NCBI GenBank assembly: GCA_020638175.1
Contig: JACKJA010000002.1
Coordinates: 1,178,001 to 1,242,000 of the forward strand
Direction of reading: 5' to 3'
From: Rhodospirillales bacterium
GTDB lineage: Bacteria; Pseudomonadota; Alphaproteobacteria; Micavibrionales; Micavibrionaceae
Length of the DNA stretch: 64,000 nt
Shown: positions 8,973 to 17,130 of the stretch, in pieces
How positions within the stretch are numbered: position 1 is the first letter of the stretch
How the letters are laid out: every line of letters starts with the position of its first letter
The notes under the pieces: generated by a model
What the model saw: the letters and a program-made list of their open reading frames with translations, nothing else
The model's database searches: none
What the model was told of the DNA's origin: nothing
Translations under genes and position numbers: made by a program

Positions 8973-10231
8973 TTTTTGCCGTCGCTGTCCCGTTTGCCGG
9001 CGAAGCGGAAATAGGTCTTGCGGGCCTGAGCCTTTAACGTGCGCTGTTGTTCTTCCTGACGGCGGTCGCGGCGATTGACCAACAGGTGACAGACAGCCTC
9101 GAATTTGCCTTTGTGCTCTTCTAAAAGCTCATCGGTGAACCGGGCCAGCCGCTTCAGGTTTTCGGGGCTGGCGTCGTCGATCTGGACGCTGGGATTGTCG
9201 GGTTTGTTGATGTCCGGCAGCATGGATTTGTTGAAGATATACAGGTTATTACCCATTTCCTCTTCGAAGCTGTCCATCAGGGCCGATTCAGACGCATGGA
9301 AAAAGATGTTAATCAGCGGCAGGTCATTGACCGGATCAACAACGCCCAGAGACCCATAACGATTCCAGTCTTCTTTCTTGATCGAACGGTTGGTGTACCC
9401 AGTGCCGAGAACAATCATAATCAGCTTGTGATCTTCCGGTACGTGGCGGCGGATAGCGCCGAGATAACTGATGCACGGATTGTCGAAAATAACGCCGTCA
9501 ATCCCGGTATAGGCTCGCTTGCCGCGCCGGTCCGGGTATGTGACATCAAAATGGTGACAGGGGAAATAGGTCGGTGCCGCGGCGCTGGCCATGACGGCAT
9601 CATACATGGAAACATCGGGGGTCCGGTTGATCTGGCCTTCCGGATAGCCGGTCTTGATGTTTTTAAGCCAGACGGCATGTCCCCCGTGGTCAATGAAATT
9701 GTTTTTGGTGTGCGCCGGTGTTTCAAGGCTTTCACCGACTTCCTGAACGATTTCCAGCTGTTCGCCGTCAATATTGTAGGTCGGGATAATCAGACTAGAG
9801 AGTGTCTCCGACAGCCGTGTTTCGCCGTACATAGCCCGCAGGGCTTTGGAAAGATTGCCGGGGTCATAATGGCCGTGCCGGAACAGGGCGTTGAGCTGGT
9901 TTAGTTTCAGGGTCCGGTTGTTGAAGTCATGAACAATGCCGCGGAAATCACGGAAACGATCCGGCGGGAAAATCTTGGCACCGTTGCGTTCATAAAAATA
10001 GACCAGGTTTTCAGCCTTGTAGGCCGGTTTGTCCGGTTCCTTTTGATTGGGTCGGTTGAGCGCCGCATTAAGAATCGCACCGGTCGAGGGACCCGCGAAA
10101 ATATCGACCATGGCGCTCATCGGCAGGCCTGTCATTTCTTCGATCCGGGTCATGATCCGGGCAGGGATAAGGCCGCGAATGCCGCCCCCATGGTTGAATA
10201 TAGCGATGCTGGTTTTTTGTTCTGTGCTCAC
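8969..10231 (-). CDS. Patatin-like phospholipase
   Basis: A lipid acyl hydrolase of the patatin/cPLA2 fold. Residues 15-21 (GGGIRGL) form the oxyanion-hole loop, Ser49 in GPSTG is the nucleophile, and Asp245 in the segment GIDGVIFDNP should be the second dyad residue. The usual DGG/DGA triplet is DGV here. The protein has no signal peptide, so it is either cytosolic or exported by another route; several bacterial patatins are effectors or lipid-turnover enzymes. The start is GTG with a weak ribosome site. A small-RNA-like element with a strong terminator ends about 100 bases upstream on the same strand, so this gene needs its own promoter or read-through. Confidence 0.9.
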   Translation of the reverse strand: MSTEQKTSIAIFNHGGGIRGLIPARIMTRIEEMTGLPMSAMVDIFAGPSTGAILNAALNRPNQKEPDKPAYKAENLVYFYERNGAKIFPPDRFRDFRGIVHDFNNRTLKLNQLNALFRHGHYDPGNLSKALRAMYGETRLSETLSSLIIPTYNIDGEQLEIVQEVGESLETPAHTKNNFIDHGGHAVWLKNIKTGYPEGQINRTPDVSMYDAVMASAAAPTYFPCHHFDVTYPDRRGKRAYTGIDGVIFDNPCISYLGAIRRHVPEDHKLIMIVLGTGYTNRSIKKEDWNRYGSLGVVDPVNDLPLINIFFHASESALMDSFEEEMGNNLYIFNKSMLPDINKPDNPSVQIDDASPENLKRLARFTDELLEEHKGKFEAVCHLLVNRRDRRQEEQQRTLKAQARKTYFRFAGKRDSDGKN

Positions 10232-10332
10232 GCGGTTTTATTTTCTTGAGAAGTGTTTGTTTTGCAAAGGTAATTATAACTGAAAATAGAAGGCAAGTCA
10301 GCTTGCAGTGCAATATCAGACAGGGAAAGAGC

Positions 10333-10359
10333 AAAAAAAAACCGGGTCACACGACCCGG
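10333..10359 (-). terminator. Strong intrinsic terminator of the small RNA
   Basis: CCGGGTC and GACCCGG form a perfect seven-pair GC-rich stem with a four-base loop, followed on the minus strand by nine T residues. It would also end transcription coming from the LysR gene. Confidence 0.85.
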
Positions 10360-10423
10360 CGAGTTGAACAGGGAGGTTTCACGTCTGGGAGACGTCGGAA
10401 CCCTAAGGAGGGTCCCGGTCAAC
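10333..10423 (-). ncRNA. Candidate AbcR/alpha-r15-like small RNA with anti-Shine-Dalgarno motifs
   Basis: Read on the minus strand, this is a compact RNA of about 90-110 bases. A closing helix (10419-10423 with 10363-10367) encloses two hairpins. The first (10400-10413) has stem ACCCT/AGGGT and exposes CCTT; with its 5' arm this gives CCCTCCTT, the complement of a Shine-Dalgarno site. The second (10381-10395) has stem ACGTCT/AGACGT with CTCCCAG across the loop. A single-stranded ACCTCCCT follows, then a strong terminator. CUCCC-type loops are the hallmark of AbcR (alpha-r15) riboregulators. From memory, in rhizobia these lie next to the LysR gene lsrB/vtlR, exactly as here. The 5' end is not defined. 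A leader of the patatin gene is the alternative. Confidence 0.6.
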
Positions 10424-10515
10424 ATGCATAAAGCACGCTGATCCGGCCTTTATATACTGGGCGATCAGGAGAAACTATAGCAATTTAGGAATGACAGGCA
10501 TGCGTTTATTGCATA

Positions 10516-11406
10516 TTAAAAATTGGCGTGACTGATGTTTTCCAAAAGAAAATCCCTGAAGACAGAAATGCGCTGGGAATGGCGCTGTTGTTCCGGATAA
10601 ACGAAGTACATCTCGACGCCTTTGGGCTGGGTGTCGGGCAGGACAATCTCGGTGTTTTTATTGTTGGCCATCAGGTAATCGGGCAGGGCCGCCAGACCGG
10701 CGCCGGTTTCAACGGCACAATGGATGGCGTGCATCGAGTTCATCATCAATAAATTATTATCTTTGTGCGAATCAATGCCGGAAACGCGCAACAGCCAGTT
10801 CGGATCGGAGAACGGGGCGGTAATGCTGTCCGGATAGCCGATCAGGGTATGGTTTTTCAGATCGGCGACGGTTTTGGGCGTGCCGTGCTTCTTCAGATAT
10901 TTTTTCGAGCCGTAAATGTGAAAGTTAATTGTGGCCAGATGACGCTGGATCAAATCCGGCTGTTCGGGCTTGTACAGGCGAATGGCGGCATCGGCTTCGC
11001 TCATGCCCAGATTATAGATCCTGTTGTCCAGCAGCAGGGTTAATTGCAATCCGGGGTATTTTTCTTTCAGGTCATGGATGAGCGGCGCCAGCCATGTCGA
11101 TCCCAGAAAACCAACGGTCGTCACCCGCAGCGGTCCTTCGGGCAATTGCTTCGAATCGTGAAGCCGTCCCTCGATCATCGCAAGCTTGCCAAAGATTTCA
11201 CCGGCCGTTTGTTGCAATAATTCGCCTTGCTCGGTCAAAACCAGACCGCGCGCATGCCTGTGAAACAGGGATACACCCAGCGATTCTTCCAAAGAACTAA
11301 TCTGGCGTGATACGGCTGACTGGCTGAGGTTCAGAGTTTCGCCCGCATGGGTAAAACTCCCGGCCTCGGCCACAGCGTGAAATATGCGTAATTTGTCCCA
11401 GTCCAT
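10516..11406 (-). CDS. LysR-type transcriptional regulator (LsrB/VtlR position)
   Basis: A 296-residue LysR regulator. The winged helix-turn-helix occupies residues 1-62 (LRIFHAVAEAGSFTHAGETL, then NLSQSAVSRQISSLEESLG), followed by the linker helix and a type 2 periplasmic-binding-protein-like effector domain. It is co-oriented with trxB, as the redox/cell-envelope regulator LsrB (VtlR) is in rhizobia, although a lineage-specific gene is inserted between them here. VtlR proteins activate AbcR small RNAs in Brucella and Agrobacterium, and a candidate AbcR-like RNA sits just downstream here. The LysR call is certain; orthology to LsrB/VtlR is inferred from synteny. Confidence 0.93.
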   Translation of the reverse strand: MDWDKLRIFHAVAEAGSFTHAGETLNLSQSAVSRQISSLEESLGVSLFHRHARGLVLTEQGELLQQTAGEIFGKLAMIEGRLHDSKQLPEGPLRVTTVGFLGSTWLAPLIHDLKEKYPGLQLTLLLDNRIYNLGMSEADAAIRLYKPEQPDLIQRHLATINFHIYGSKKYLKKHGTPKTVADLKNHTLIGYPDSITAPFSDPNWLLRVSGIDSHKDNNLLMMNSMHAIHCAVETGAGLAALPDYLMANNKNTEIVLPDTQPKGVEMYFVYPEQQRHSQRISVFRDFLLENISHANF

Positions 11407-11480
11407 GAAACGGTTTTACCATGAAGACGGGAAGACGCGAAGGGAAAAAGAAAGAACCGGCGTTCCAGATGGCTTCACTG

Positions 11481-13040
11481 TCAGGCCGGGACGTTCCCCT
11501 GTTTTTTTAATTTATGCTGGGCCTGCTTTTCCCGGAAACGGTCTATGTGATGACCGTCAAGCCCGATCAAACGTGCCTCAAACTGCTTTTCCAGCCATTG
11601 GTCGCTGGGGCGTTCTTCCAGAGGTCTCTCGACCCAGTTTTCAGGACGTTCTTTCAGACCCCAAATCCGGAGATCATTGCCATTGCTCATGACATGATCG
11701 CGGCGGGTTCTGAATTTCATGAATTTATCACCGGGCAGTTCATTAAACCGGGTATGCGCCGAATCCTGGAAATAACGAGGATGAAAAGGGACGCGAACCA
11801 GGCAATCTGCAACTAAAAAACCGGGGTTTAAGCTTCTCGTATAAAGAGGGTTGGCGGGCATCTTGTACTTGAAATTGTCCGCTGAATTACGGGTGCATGG
11901 GTGGAGTTCCATACCCGCCAGCTCTCCGGTATTTCTATCTTCGTAAAGTTTCCAGACAATGCAGGGGCGAAACGCATTTCCGGAAACAGATTCATCCATC
12001 AGGCTATTAATTTTCATTGAAATGTAGCGTCCTTGCCATAGAAAGGACGGTAGCTCTATATAGGATCGGCCCGACTTTCGTTGTTCAAATTCTTGTTGCA
12101 AGGCGGACAAGGCTTCTGGACCATTTTTTATACCATCCAGTAAGGCCAGCACGTATTCGTATTTCTCACGATGTGTGGGGTCACGTTCCATTTTCGCGAG
12201 TTGTTTATCGATACGCTGTGACAGGTCGCTTCTTTGTTCTTCGGTGGAAAAACAGGTTTCTCGTTTGTGGGAAATATAAAACCGTCTGTCTTTTTGTGCC
12301 TTCTCGGTCATGCGATTGATGTATCTTTCGTGCCGTGCCGTTTGTTGGGCGCTCAGATGAAGATCACTTATAAATTCAGCGACACGATTGCCGCTAAGCG
12401 TATTCATACGGCGATGAACATCGGCTAGCTTGTACAGCTCTTCCGTCTCTTTATCCAATGAATGGATAGGGTGGTGGGGAATGACATCGGCAACAGAAAG
12501 GTGACTTTGGTGGGGCGCAAGCAAGGTATAGTCCGTGCCCTGAATTTTTGGAGCCCCGATGTGTTTGATTTTGTGTCCGGAACTTTGGTAGTTGCGAATC
12601 TCTTCACAAACTTCGGTAAACAAATCTTCACTGACATGCCCCCGCAGGGCCATATTCCAGTAAGTGAAATTCTTAATGTCCATGGGGACGTAGTGTATCT
12701 CCCCATAGGGCATTTGCGCGGGAAGCTTCACGCCGGAAACATTTCCTTCTTTTTCATGGTATCGTCCCAATGAGAAGGCGTGCTCATCGTTATCATTGAT
12801 ACCAAATCTTAGGGGAAGGACGTGCAAGCCCGTGTAAGAAAAATCCTCTGGATCGACCTGAAAGCCAAGGATCATGGCGCTTCTTGAAAAAGGGCGGTAT
12901 TCACCGTTAGCGTGCGTCATTAATTGACACCCAATGATGCTGCCGGCTCTTACATTTTCGGGCACCCAAACATCGTTATGAAACATCAAATCAGTAAATT
13001 GATCGTGGTTCACATGGTCTCTTTTGAAATGTTCCGACAT
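11481..13040 (-). CDS. Large unknown protein with two PemK/MazF-like segments
   Basis: A 519-residue soluble protein I cannot name. Two stretches share a pattern: residues 32-80 (RPFSRSAMILGFQVDPEDF, then TGLHVLPL) and about 365-440 (FRPCIVWKLYEDRNTGELAG, then MELHPC, and later FLVADCLVRVPFHPRYF). The pattern, an Arg-Pro entry strand, a hydrophobic strand, an acidic turn with TG, and a closing strand, resembles the SH3-like barrel of alphaproteobacterial PemK/MazF-family proteins. A charged helical region (about 205-330) separates them. AAGGGAA eight bases upstream supports the start. It interrupts the otherwise conserved LysR-trxB pairing. It has no signal peptide. Function, including any RNase activity, is unproven. 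Confidence 0.75.
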   Translation of the reverse strand: MSEHFKRDHVNHDQFTDLMFHNDVWVPENVRAGSIIGCQLMTHANGEYRPFSRSAMILGFQVDPEDFSYTGLHVLPLRFGINDNDEHAFSLGRYHEKEGNVSGVKLPAQMPYGEIHYVPMDIKNFTYWNMALRGHVSEDLFTEVCEEIRNYQSSGHKIKHIGAPKIQGTDYTLLAPHQSHLSVADVIPHHPIHSLDKETEELYKLADVHRRMNTLSGNRVAEFISDLHLSAQQTARHERYINRMTEKAQKDRRFYISHKRETCFSTEEQRSDLSQRIDKQLAKMERDPTHREKYEYVLALLDGIKNGPEALSALQQEFEQRKSGRSYIELPSFLWQGRYISMKINSLMDESVSGNAFRPCIVWKLYEDRNTGELAGMELHPCTRNSADNFKYKMPANPLYTRSLNPGFLVADCLVRVPFHPRYFQDSAHTRFNELPGDKFMKFRTRRDHVMSNGNDLRIWGLKERPENWVERPLEERPSDQWLEKQFEARLIGLDGHHIDRFREKQAQHKLKKQGNVPA

Positions 13041-13138
13041 ACACCCTGTTCCCTTTATCCGTATTATAGAAAAAGGGAGCTTAGTAGAATGGGCGATTAT
13101 ATGTCAATAAAAGTTTAGATTAAACAGAACACGGCACT

Positions 13139-14104
13139 TTAAGCGGCTTCCGTTTTTTTCTCTGCTCCTTGGCCATGAATAAACCGGTCGGCTTCCAGAG
13201 CCGCCATACAGCCCATCCCGGCGGCTGTGACAGCCTGACGATAGGTTTTATCCTTCACGTCACCGGCGGCATAAACGCCGGGAATGTTGGTCGCGGTAGA
13301 GTCGGGGGCCGTGATAATATAGCCGTCATCGTCCATATCGACCTTGCCCTTGAACAGCTTCGTTGCCGGATCGTGGCCAATAGCAATGAATACGCCGTGA
13401 ACAGGCAGTTCGCTTTCCTCATTCGTTTTGACGTTTTTCAGGCGCAGGGCTGTGACGCCTTTGCCTTCCTCTCCAAGAATTTCTTCCAAAACAGTGTCCC
13501 AGACAACCTCAATCTTTTCGTGTGCGAACAGGCGCTCTTGCATAATGCGCTCGGCCCGGAATTCATCGCGGCGGTGGATGATCGTTACCTTGGAACAGAA
13601 ATTCGTCAGGAAAAGCGCTTCCTCAACAGCGGAATTCCCGCCGCCGACCACGGCGACTTCCTTGCCGCGATAGAAAAAACCATCGCACGTCGCGCAAGCC
13701 GATACGCCAAAACCCTGATATTTCTTTTCGGATTCCAACCCCAGCCAGCGCGCTTGCGCCCCCGTCGAAATAACGACAGTGTCGGCGGTATATGTCGTGC
13801 CGGACTCGCCCTTGGCGGTAAACGGACGCTTGGAAAAATCGACATCAGAGATATAATCGTTGATGATCTCTGTGCCAACGTTTTCGGCCTGTTTTTGCAT
13901 TTGCTCCATCAGCCACGGCCCTTCGATCGGATCGGCAAAGCCGGGATAGTTCTCAACTTCCGTCGTAATCGTAAGCTGTCCGCCCGGTTGCATCCCGGTA
14001 ACCAGCAGAGGCGAAAGGTTGGCGCGCGCCGCGTAAATCGCAGCCGTGTATCCGGCAGGCCCGGAACCGATAATCAGAACCTTGGTGTGTTTCGTATCAG
14101 ACAT
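13139..14104 (-). CDS. trxB: Thioredoxin reductase
   Basis: TrxB passes electrons from NADPH through FAD to thioredoxin. It is 321 residues, the normal length. The FAD-binding GSGPAG is at 13-18, the redox pair Cys137-Ala-Thr-Cys140 sits in SACATCDGFFYRGKEV, the NADPH-binding GGGNSAVEEA follows near residue 154, and the C-terminal FAD motif GVYAAGDVKD lies near 283. The unknown gene at 14120 starts upstream in the same direction and ends 15 bases before trxB, so the two may be cotranscribed. Confidence 0.97.
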   Translation of the reverse strand: MSDTKHTKVLIIGSGPAGYTAAIYAARANLSPLLVTGMQPGGQLTITTEVENYPGFADPIEGPWLMEQMQKQAENVGTEIINDYISDVDFSKRPFTAKGESGTTYTADTVVISTGAQARWLGLESEKKYQGFGVSACATCDGFFYRGKEVAVVGGGNSAVEEALFLTNFCSKVTIIHRRDEFRAERIMQERLFAHEKIEVVWDTVLEEILGEEGKGVTALRLKNVKTNEESELPVHGVFIAIGHDPATKLFKGKVDMDDDGYIITAPDSTATNIPGVYAAGDVKDKTYRQAVTAAGMGCMAALEADRFIHGQGAEKKTEAA

Positions 14105-14119
14105 GACTTCTTTCTTTTA

Positions 14120-15052
14120 TTAGACAGGGATAATGTTTCTTAAATGATCTGGGATAGAGTTAGCGTTTTTCAAGTCTTCCAGCAAGGGTTTCATGTGTTT
14201 GTAAGCAATTTTCCGCCCTTCATGGATGGTCCGGGCATTAAGCGGAGAAACACGGTCCTGTGCATGCAAATGGAATTTTGCGGCAAGCGGATTATTCGTC
14301 GGATTGAAATAACTGTGACGACGCTCTTTCCTGATGGCATCCATCCAGTTCATAAGGTGAGCCGTGGGGGCGTGGTTGTCAGCTTTCAAAATATCGTCTT
14401 TGTTCGCGTAACGGACCGGATAATAAACCGAATCGTCGGAGGTCGCACTGTAGTTACTCAGGTGATATTGCCGGACAGTATTAATGGCCGGGGACGCCGC
14501 CAGTGACCAGGCTTCGGCGACGCGATACGTGCTTGTTTCGCTACTGCCGTTCAGCAGGCAAAAAACTTCGTCATCGCTGATGGTGGCGATAACCCGCATG
14601 GCAACGATATAGCCGGCCAGATACAGGAGTTCCTTGTTGTGAATGAAACCGCTGACGAGGTTAAGAAAGAATCCGGCAGGCGTTGTATCAATAGTGTCAT
14701 ACTGGGGGTAGCGTATAGCGAGGTGTTCGGCTTCCTTTTTGCACTCCTGCCCGGAAAACAGGACAAGACGATTGGTGTAGGCGTCGGCTCCGGAAATAAT
14801 GTCACAAACTTTGTCGTAACTATTCAGAAAACGGCCCTGCGAAGCGGGACTTTTGAATTGATTTTCTTCTATGACAAGCGTCGATAACTTATGAAGCGCA
14901 ACGGCCATAGGATCCGCGCCGCATCGGTCTGTAATCTGGTCGAGTTTTGTATGGCGGCTTGTTTGCTCCTTCAGGCGGGGCAGGGCCGGAAAACGATAAA
15001 GGGTCAGGAGCGCCCTGAATTTTTGCTGGCGTTTGCGTTGATCTTCATCCAT
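14120..15052 (-). CDS. Hypothetical protein, 310 aa
   Basis: Unrecognised. A mostly helical soluble protein with a basic N-terminus, a hydrophobic but probably buried centre (AGFFLNLVSGFIHNKELLYL near residue 125, then AGYIVAMRVIATI), and a histidine-rich C-terminal third. It has no signal peptide. The start is supported by GGGGAAG just ahead of the ATG. Its first 49 bases overlap the end of the ELM1-like gene in the same direction, which indicates translational coupling. It is inserted in the conserved lrp-trxB neighbourhood and looks lineage-specific. Confidence 0.7.
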   Translation of the reverse strand: MDEDQRKRQQKFRALLTLYRFPALPRLKEQTSRHTKLDQITDRCGADPMAVALHKLSTLVIEENQFKSPASQGRFLNSYDKVCDIISGADAYTNRLVLFSGQECKKEAEHLAIRYPQYDTIDTTPAGFFLNLVSGFIHNKELLYLAGYIVAMRVIATISDDEVFCLLNGSSETSTYRVAEAWSLAASPAINTVRQYHLSNYSATSDDSVYYPVRYANKDDILKADNHAPTAHLMNWMDAIRKERRHSYFNPTNNPLAAKFHLHAQDRVSPLNARTIHEGRKIAYKHMKPLLEDLKNANSIPDHLRNIIPV

Positions 15053-15966
15053 ACAGCTTCCCCGATTTGATGGGCGTCCCTTAAAGGTTTATAAGTCCAG
15101 CTTTCCAGATTTCCGTTAAATTTTCGGATAAGCCCACTTTCTAGCAAGTTTTTGTGAAATATGTCAAAACGTTTCGTGCCGCCGGCCAGCGGGATCATGT
15201 AAACCGGTTTCCCGGTGGTGGCGGCCTCGGAGAGCATCGAGGCGCTGTCGGCTGTTACCAGAAGATAATCTGCCCACGCCAGCATGCCGAAATAGGGGTT
15301 GTCGCCATGCCCGTCCCAGAAAAACATATGCTCGCGATCTTTCAGAATTTCATGCAGCAAGGCACGATTTGTCTCTCCCGTTCGGCGGGACGCTGTGATC
15401 ATCAAACTGGCATCCATCTCCTTTAATTGTTCGGCCAGATGTTTGGTAATTTCCGGCGTCATGTCATAGGCTTTACTGCTGCCGCCGATCATCACGGCGA
15501 CGCGCGGGGAGGGCAGCCCGGAAAATTGTCCGTCCCATTCTTCTTTGGCGGTAGCCAGGCGTTCAGGTGTAATCCGGTTGGGGGTGGCTGTGGTGACGAT
15601 CACATTATCACCGCGTGTCGGGTCGTGCGCCGGAACAGCGACCAGATCAAATTGTTTTGGGTTTATCCGCGGATCTTGCAGGAACACGGTAAATGTTTTG
15701 CCGCTACTTTGTTTTTTGATGTAACGGGCAGCGGCAATCGCCTTGCGTCCCGCGGCGATTAGAAGGTCGGGGTAGGGGCCGTCAAGCGCGTCGCCCGTAA
15801 AGGTCCACCCTTGTTCAAACCCCAGCCAGGGGGACAGAATACGCCACGGCCAGCGTAACCCGATCCGCTTAACGATCGGCATCACGCCCATGGCCTCGGC
15901 AACGCCCAGACACTGGTTTTCGGTTCCGGTTAAGCCGTCTTCTGTGACAATCCAGCAGGTCGTCAT
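15004..15966 (-). CDS. Mitochondrial fission ELM1-like protein (DUF1022), glycosyltransferase-B-like
   Basis: A 320-residue protein of the ELM1 family, shared by alphaproteobacteria and plant mitochondria. The N-terminal WIVTEDGLTGTENQCLG and the middle FLQDPRINPKQFDLVAVPAHD are family hallmarks, as is the later DSASMLSEAATTGKPVYMIPL, which looks like a nucleotide-sugar-binding turn of a GT-B fold. The role in bacteria is unclear; a glycosyl transfer role in the envelope is often guessed. The start at 15966 (before TTCWIVTED) is preferred over the upstream ATG at 16005, which would add 13 unconserved residues and overlap the divergent lrp upstream region. Confidence 0.85.
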   Translation of the reverse strand: MTTCWIVTEDGLTGTENQCLGVAEAMGVMPIVKRIGLRWPWRILSPWLGFEQGWTFTGDALDGPYPDLLIAAGRKAIAAARYIKKQSSGKTFTVFLQDPRINPKQFDLVAVPAHDPTRGDNVIVTTATPNRITPERLATAKEEWDGQFSGLPSPRVAVMIGGSSKAYDMTPEITKHLAEQLKEMDASLMITASRRTGETNRALLHEILKDREHMFFWDGHGDNPYFGMLAWADYLLVTADSASMLSEAATTGKPVYMIPLAGGTKRFDIFHKNLLESGLIRKFNGNLESWTYKPLRDAHQIGEAVWMKINANASKNSGRS

Positions 15967-16059
15967 GAAATTATCTTTCAAAAATGCTTGCACTCTTCGA
16001 GGCACAATTCTATACCAACTCCTGATGATTTGAAGACAAGTCTTTTAGAGAAAGTTTCC

Positions 16060-16533
16060 ATGAAACGCATAAAACTCGACAAAATTGACCGTAAAATTCT
16101 TAAAAACCTTCAGGACGATGGCCGGATGACCAACGTGGAGCTGGCCAAAGAAGCCGGTATTTCTGCGCCGCCCTGCCTGCGCCGGGTGCGTGCCTTGGAG
16201 GATGCCGGTTTCATCAAAAGCTATCATGCCAAAATTGACCCGGTTGTTATGGGCTACGGCGTCACGGTGTTCGCTATGGTCACGCTGGACGGTCAGGCCG
16301 ACGAAGTGCTCAAAGGCTTTGAAGAATTGGCTGCCGGCTGGCCGCAGGTTCGCGAATGCCATGTCTTGTCAGGAGAAACCGATTTCCTGTTAAAGATCGT
16401 GGCGCATGACTGGGACGACTATCAGTCATTTCACCGGAATTCCCTGACGGCGGCACCGCATGTGGTTTCAGTCAAAACGTCACTGACGATCCGCACCAGC
16501 AAGGACGAGCCGGGTATTCCGATCGAGGTTTAA
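16060..16533 (+). CDS. lrp: Lrp/AsnC family transcriptional regulator
   Basis: A 157-residue feast/famine regulator. It has an N-terminal winged helix (DKIDRKILKNLQDDGRMTNV, with the recognition helix around SAPPCLRRVRALEDAG) and a C-terminal RAM ligand-binding domain (VRECHVLSGETDFLLKIV). The ATG at 16060 follows GAGAAAG. An in-frame ATG at 15988 would add 24 residues unlike the family. The alphaproteobacterial Lrp beside trxB and greA is a common arrangement. It is divergent from the ELM1 gene and convergent with greA, whose stop lies only eight bases away. Confidence 0.93.
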   Translation: MKRIKLDKIDRKILKNLQDDGRMTNVELAKEAGISAPPCLRRVRALEDAGFIKSYHAKIDPVVMGYGVTVFAMVTLDGQADEVLKGFEELAAGWPQVRECHVLSGETDFLLKIVAHDWDDYQSFHRNSLTAAPHVVSVKTSLTIRTSKDEPGIPIEV

Positions 16534-16540
16534 CCTCTTC

Positions 16541-17014
16541 TTATTCGTAGATAACTTCCAGAATCTCGTAGGAGCGCTCGCCTTGTGGCGCATGTACGGT
16601 AACGCTGTCGCCGACCGCTTTGCCGATCAGTGCGCGGGCAATCGGTGCGTTCAAAGAGATCTTTCCTTGATCGGCATTGGCTTCGTGGTGGCCGACAATC
16701 TGATAGGAAACTTCAATATCCGTATCTTCATCGACGATCAGAATCCGCGCGCCGAATTTCACGGTATCGCCGCTCATGGTCGCCGGGTCGATGATTTGCG
16801 CTTTCGAAATCACGGCTTCCAGCTCCTGGATCCGGCCTTCGATAAAGCTCTGGCGCTCGCGGGCGGCATGATATTCAGCGTTTTCAGACAAGTCCCCATG
16901 CGCGCGCGCTTCGGCAATCGCTTCAATCACCGCCGGGCGCTCGACAGATTTCAGGGTCTTCAGTTCTTTTTCAAGGGCATCATAGCCCACTTTTGTCACA
17001 GGAAACTTGTCCAT
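16541..17014 (-). CDS. greA: Transcription elongation factor GreA
   Basis: GreA enters the secondary channel of RNA polymerase and stimulates cleavage of backtracked RNA. It is 157 residues, the standard length. The N-terminal coiled coil carries the tip acidic pair in RAHGDLSENAEYHAARERQS, followed by the FKBP-like C-terminal domain ending YEILEVIYE. The ATG at 17014 has AAGGAATAGGA just upstream. A longer reading frame begins at 17128 but runs through the carAB terminator and is not used. It lies downstream of carAB in the same direction. Confidence 0.96.
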   Translation of the reverse strand: MDKFPVTKVGYDALEKELKTLKSVERPAVIEAIAEARAHGDLSENAEYHAARERQSFIEGRIQELEAVISKAQIIDPATMSGDTVKFGARILIVDEDTDIEVSYQIVGHHEANADQGKISLNAPIARALIGKAVGDSVTVHAPQGERSYEILEVIYE

Positions 17015-17035
17015 AATCCTATTCCTTGGTTCTGC

Positions 17036-17062
17036 AAAAATTAACGCCGCGCGGACGCGGCG
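17036..17062 (-). terminator. Intrinsic terminator between carB and greA
   Basis: On the minus strand, CGCCGCG and CGCGGCG (17045-17062) form a seven-pair GC stem with a TCCG loop, followed by TTAATTTTT. It lies 68 bases after the carB stop and just upstream of the greA ribosome site, so greA is probably transcribed separately or by read-through. Confidence 0.7.
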
Positions 17063-17130
17063 GTAAAGCATATTTATTTCGCTGTTAAAGAAACTAGCGC
17101 AGAGAACATCCGGCGTCAAGATTGACACGC

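Noticed and set aside
10405..10440. Plus-strand AAGGAGGG followed by a five-codon frame (ATG at 10423)
   Set aside because: It looks like a ribosome site plus mini-gene, but it is the complement of the anti-Shine-Dalgarno hairpin of the minus-strand RNA, which has a terminator and synteny in its favour.
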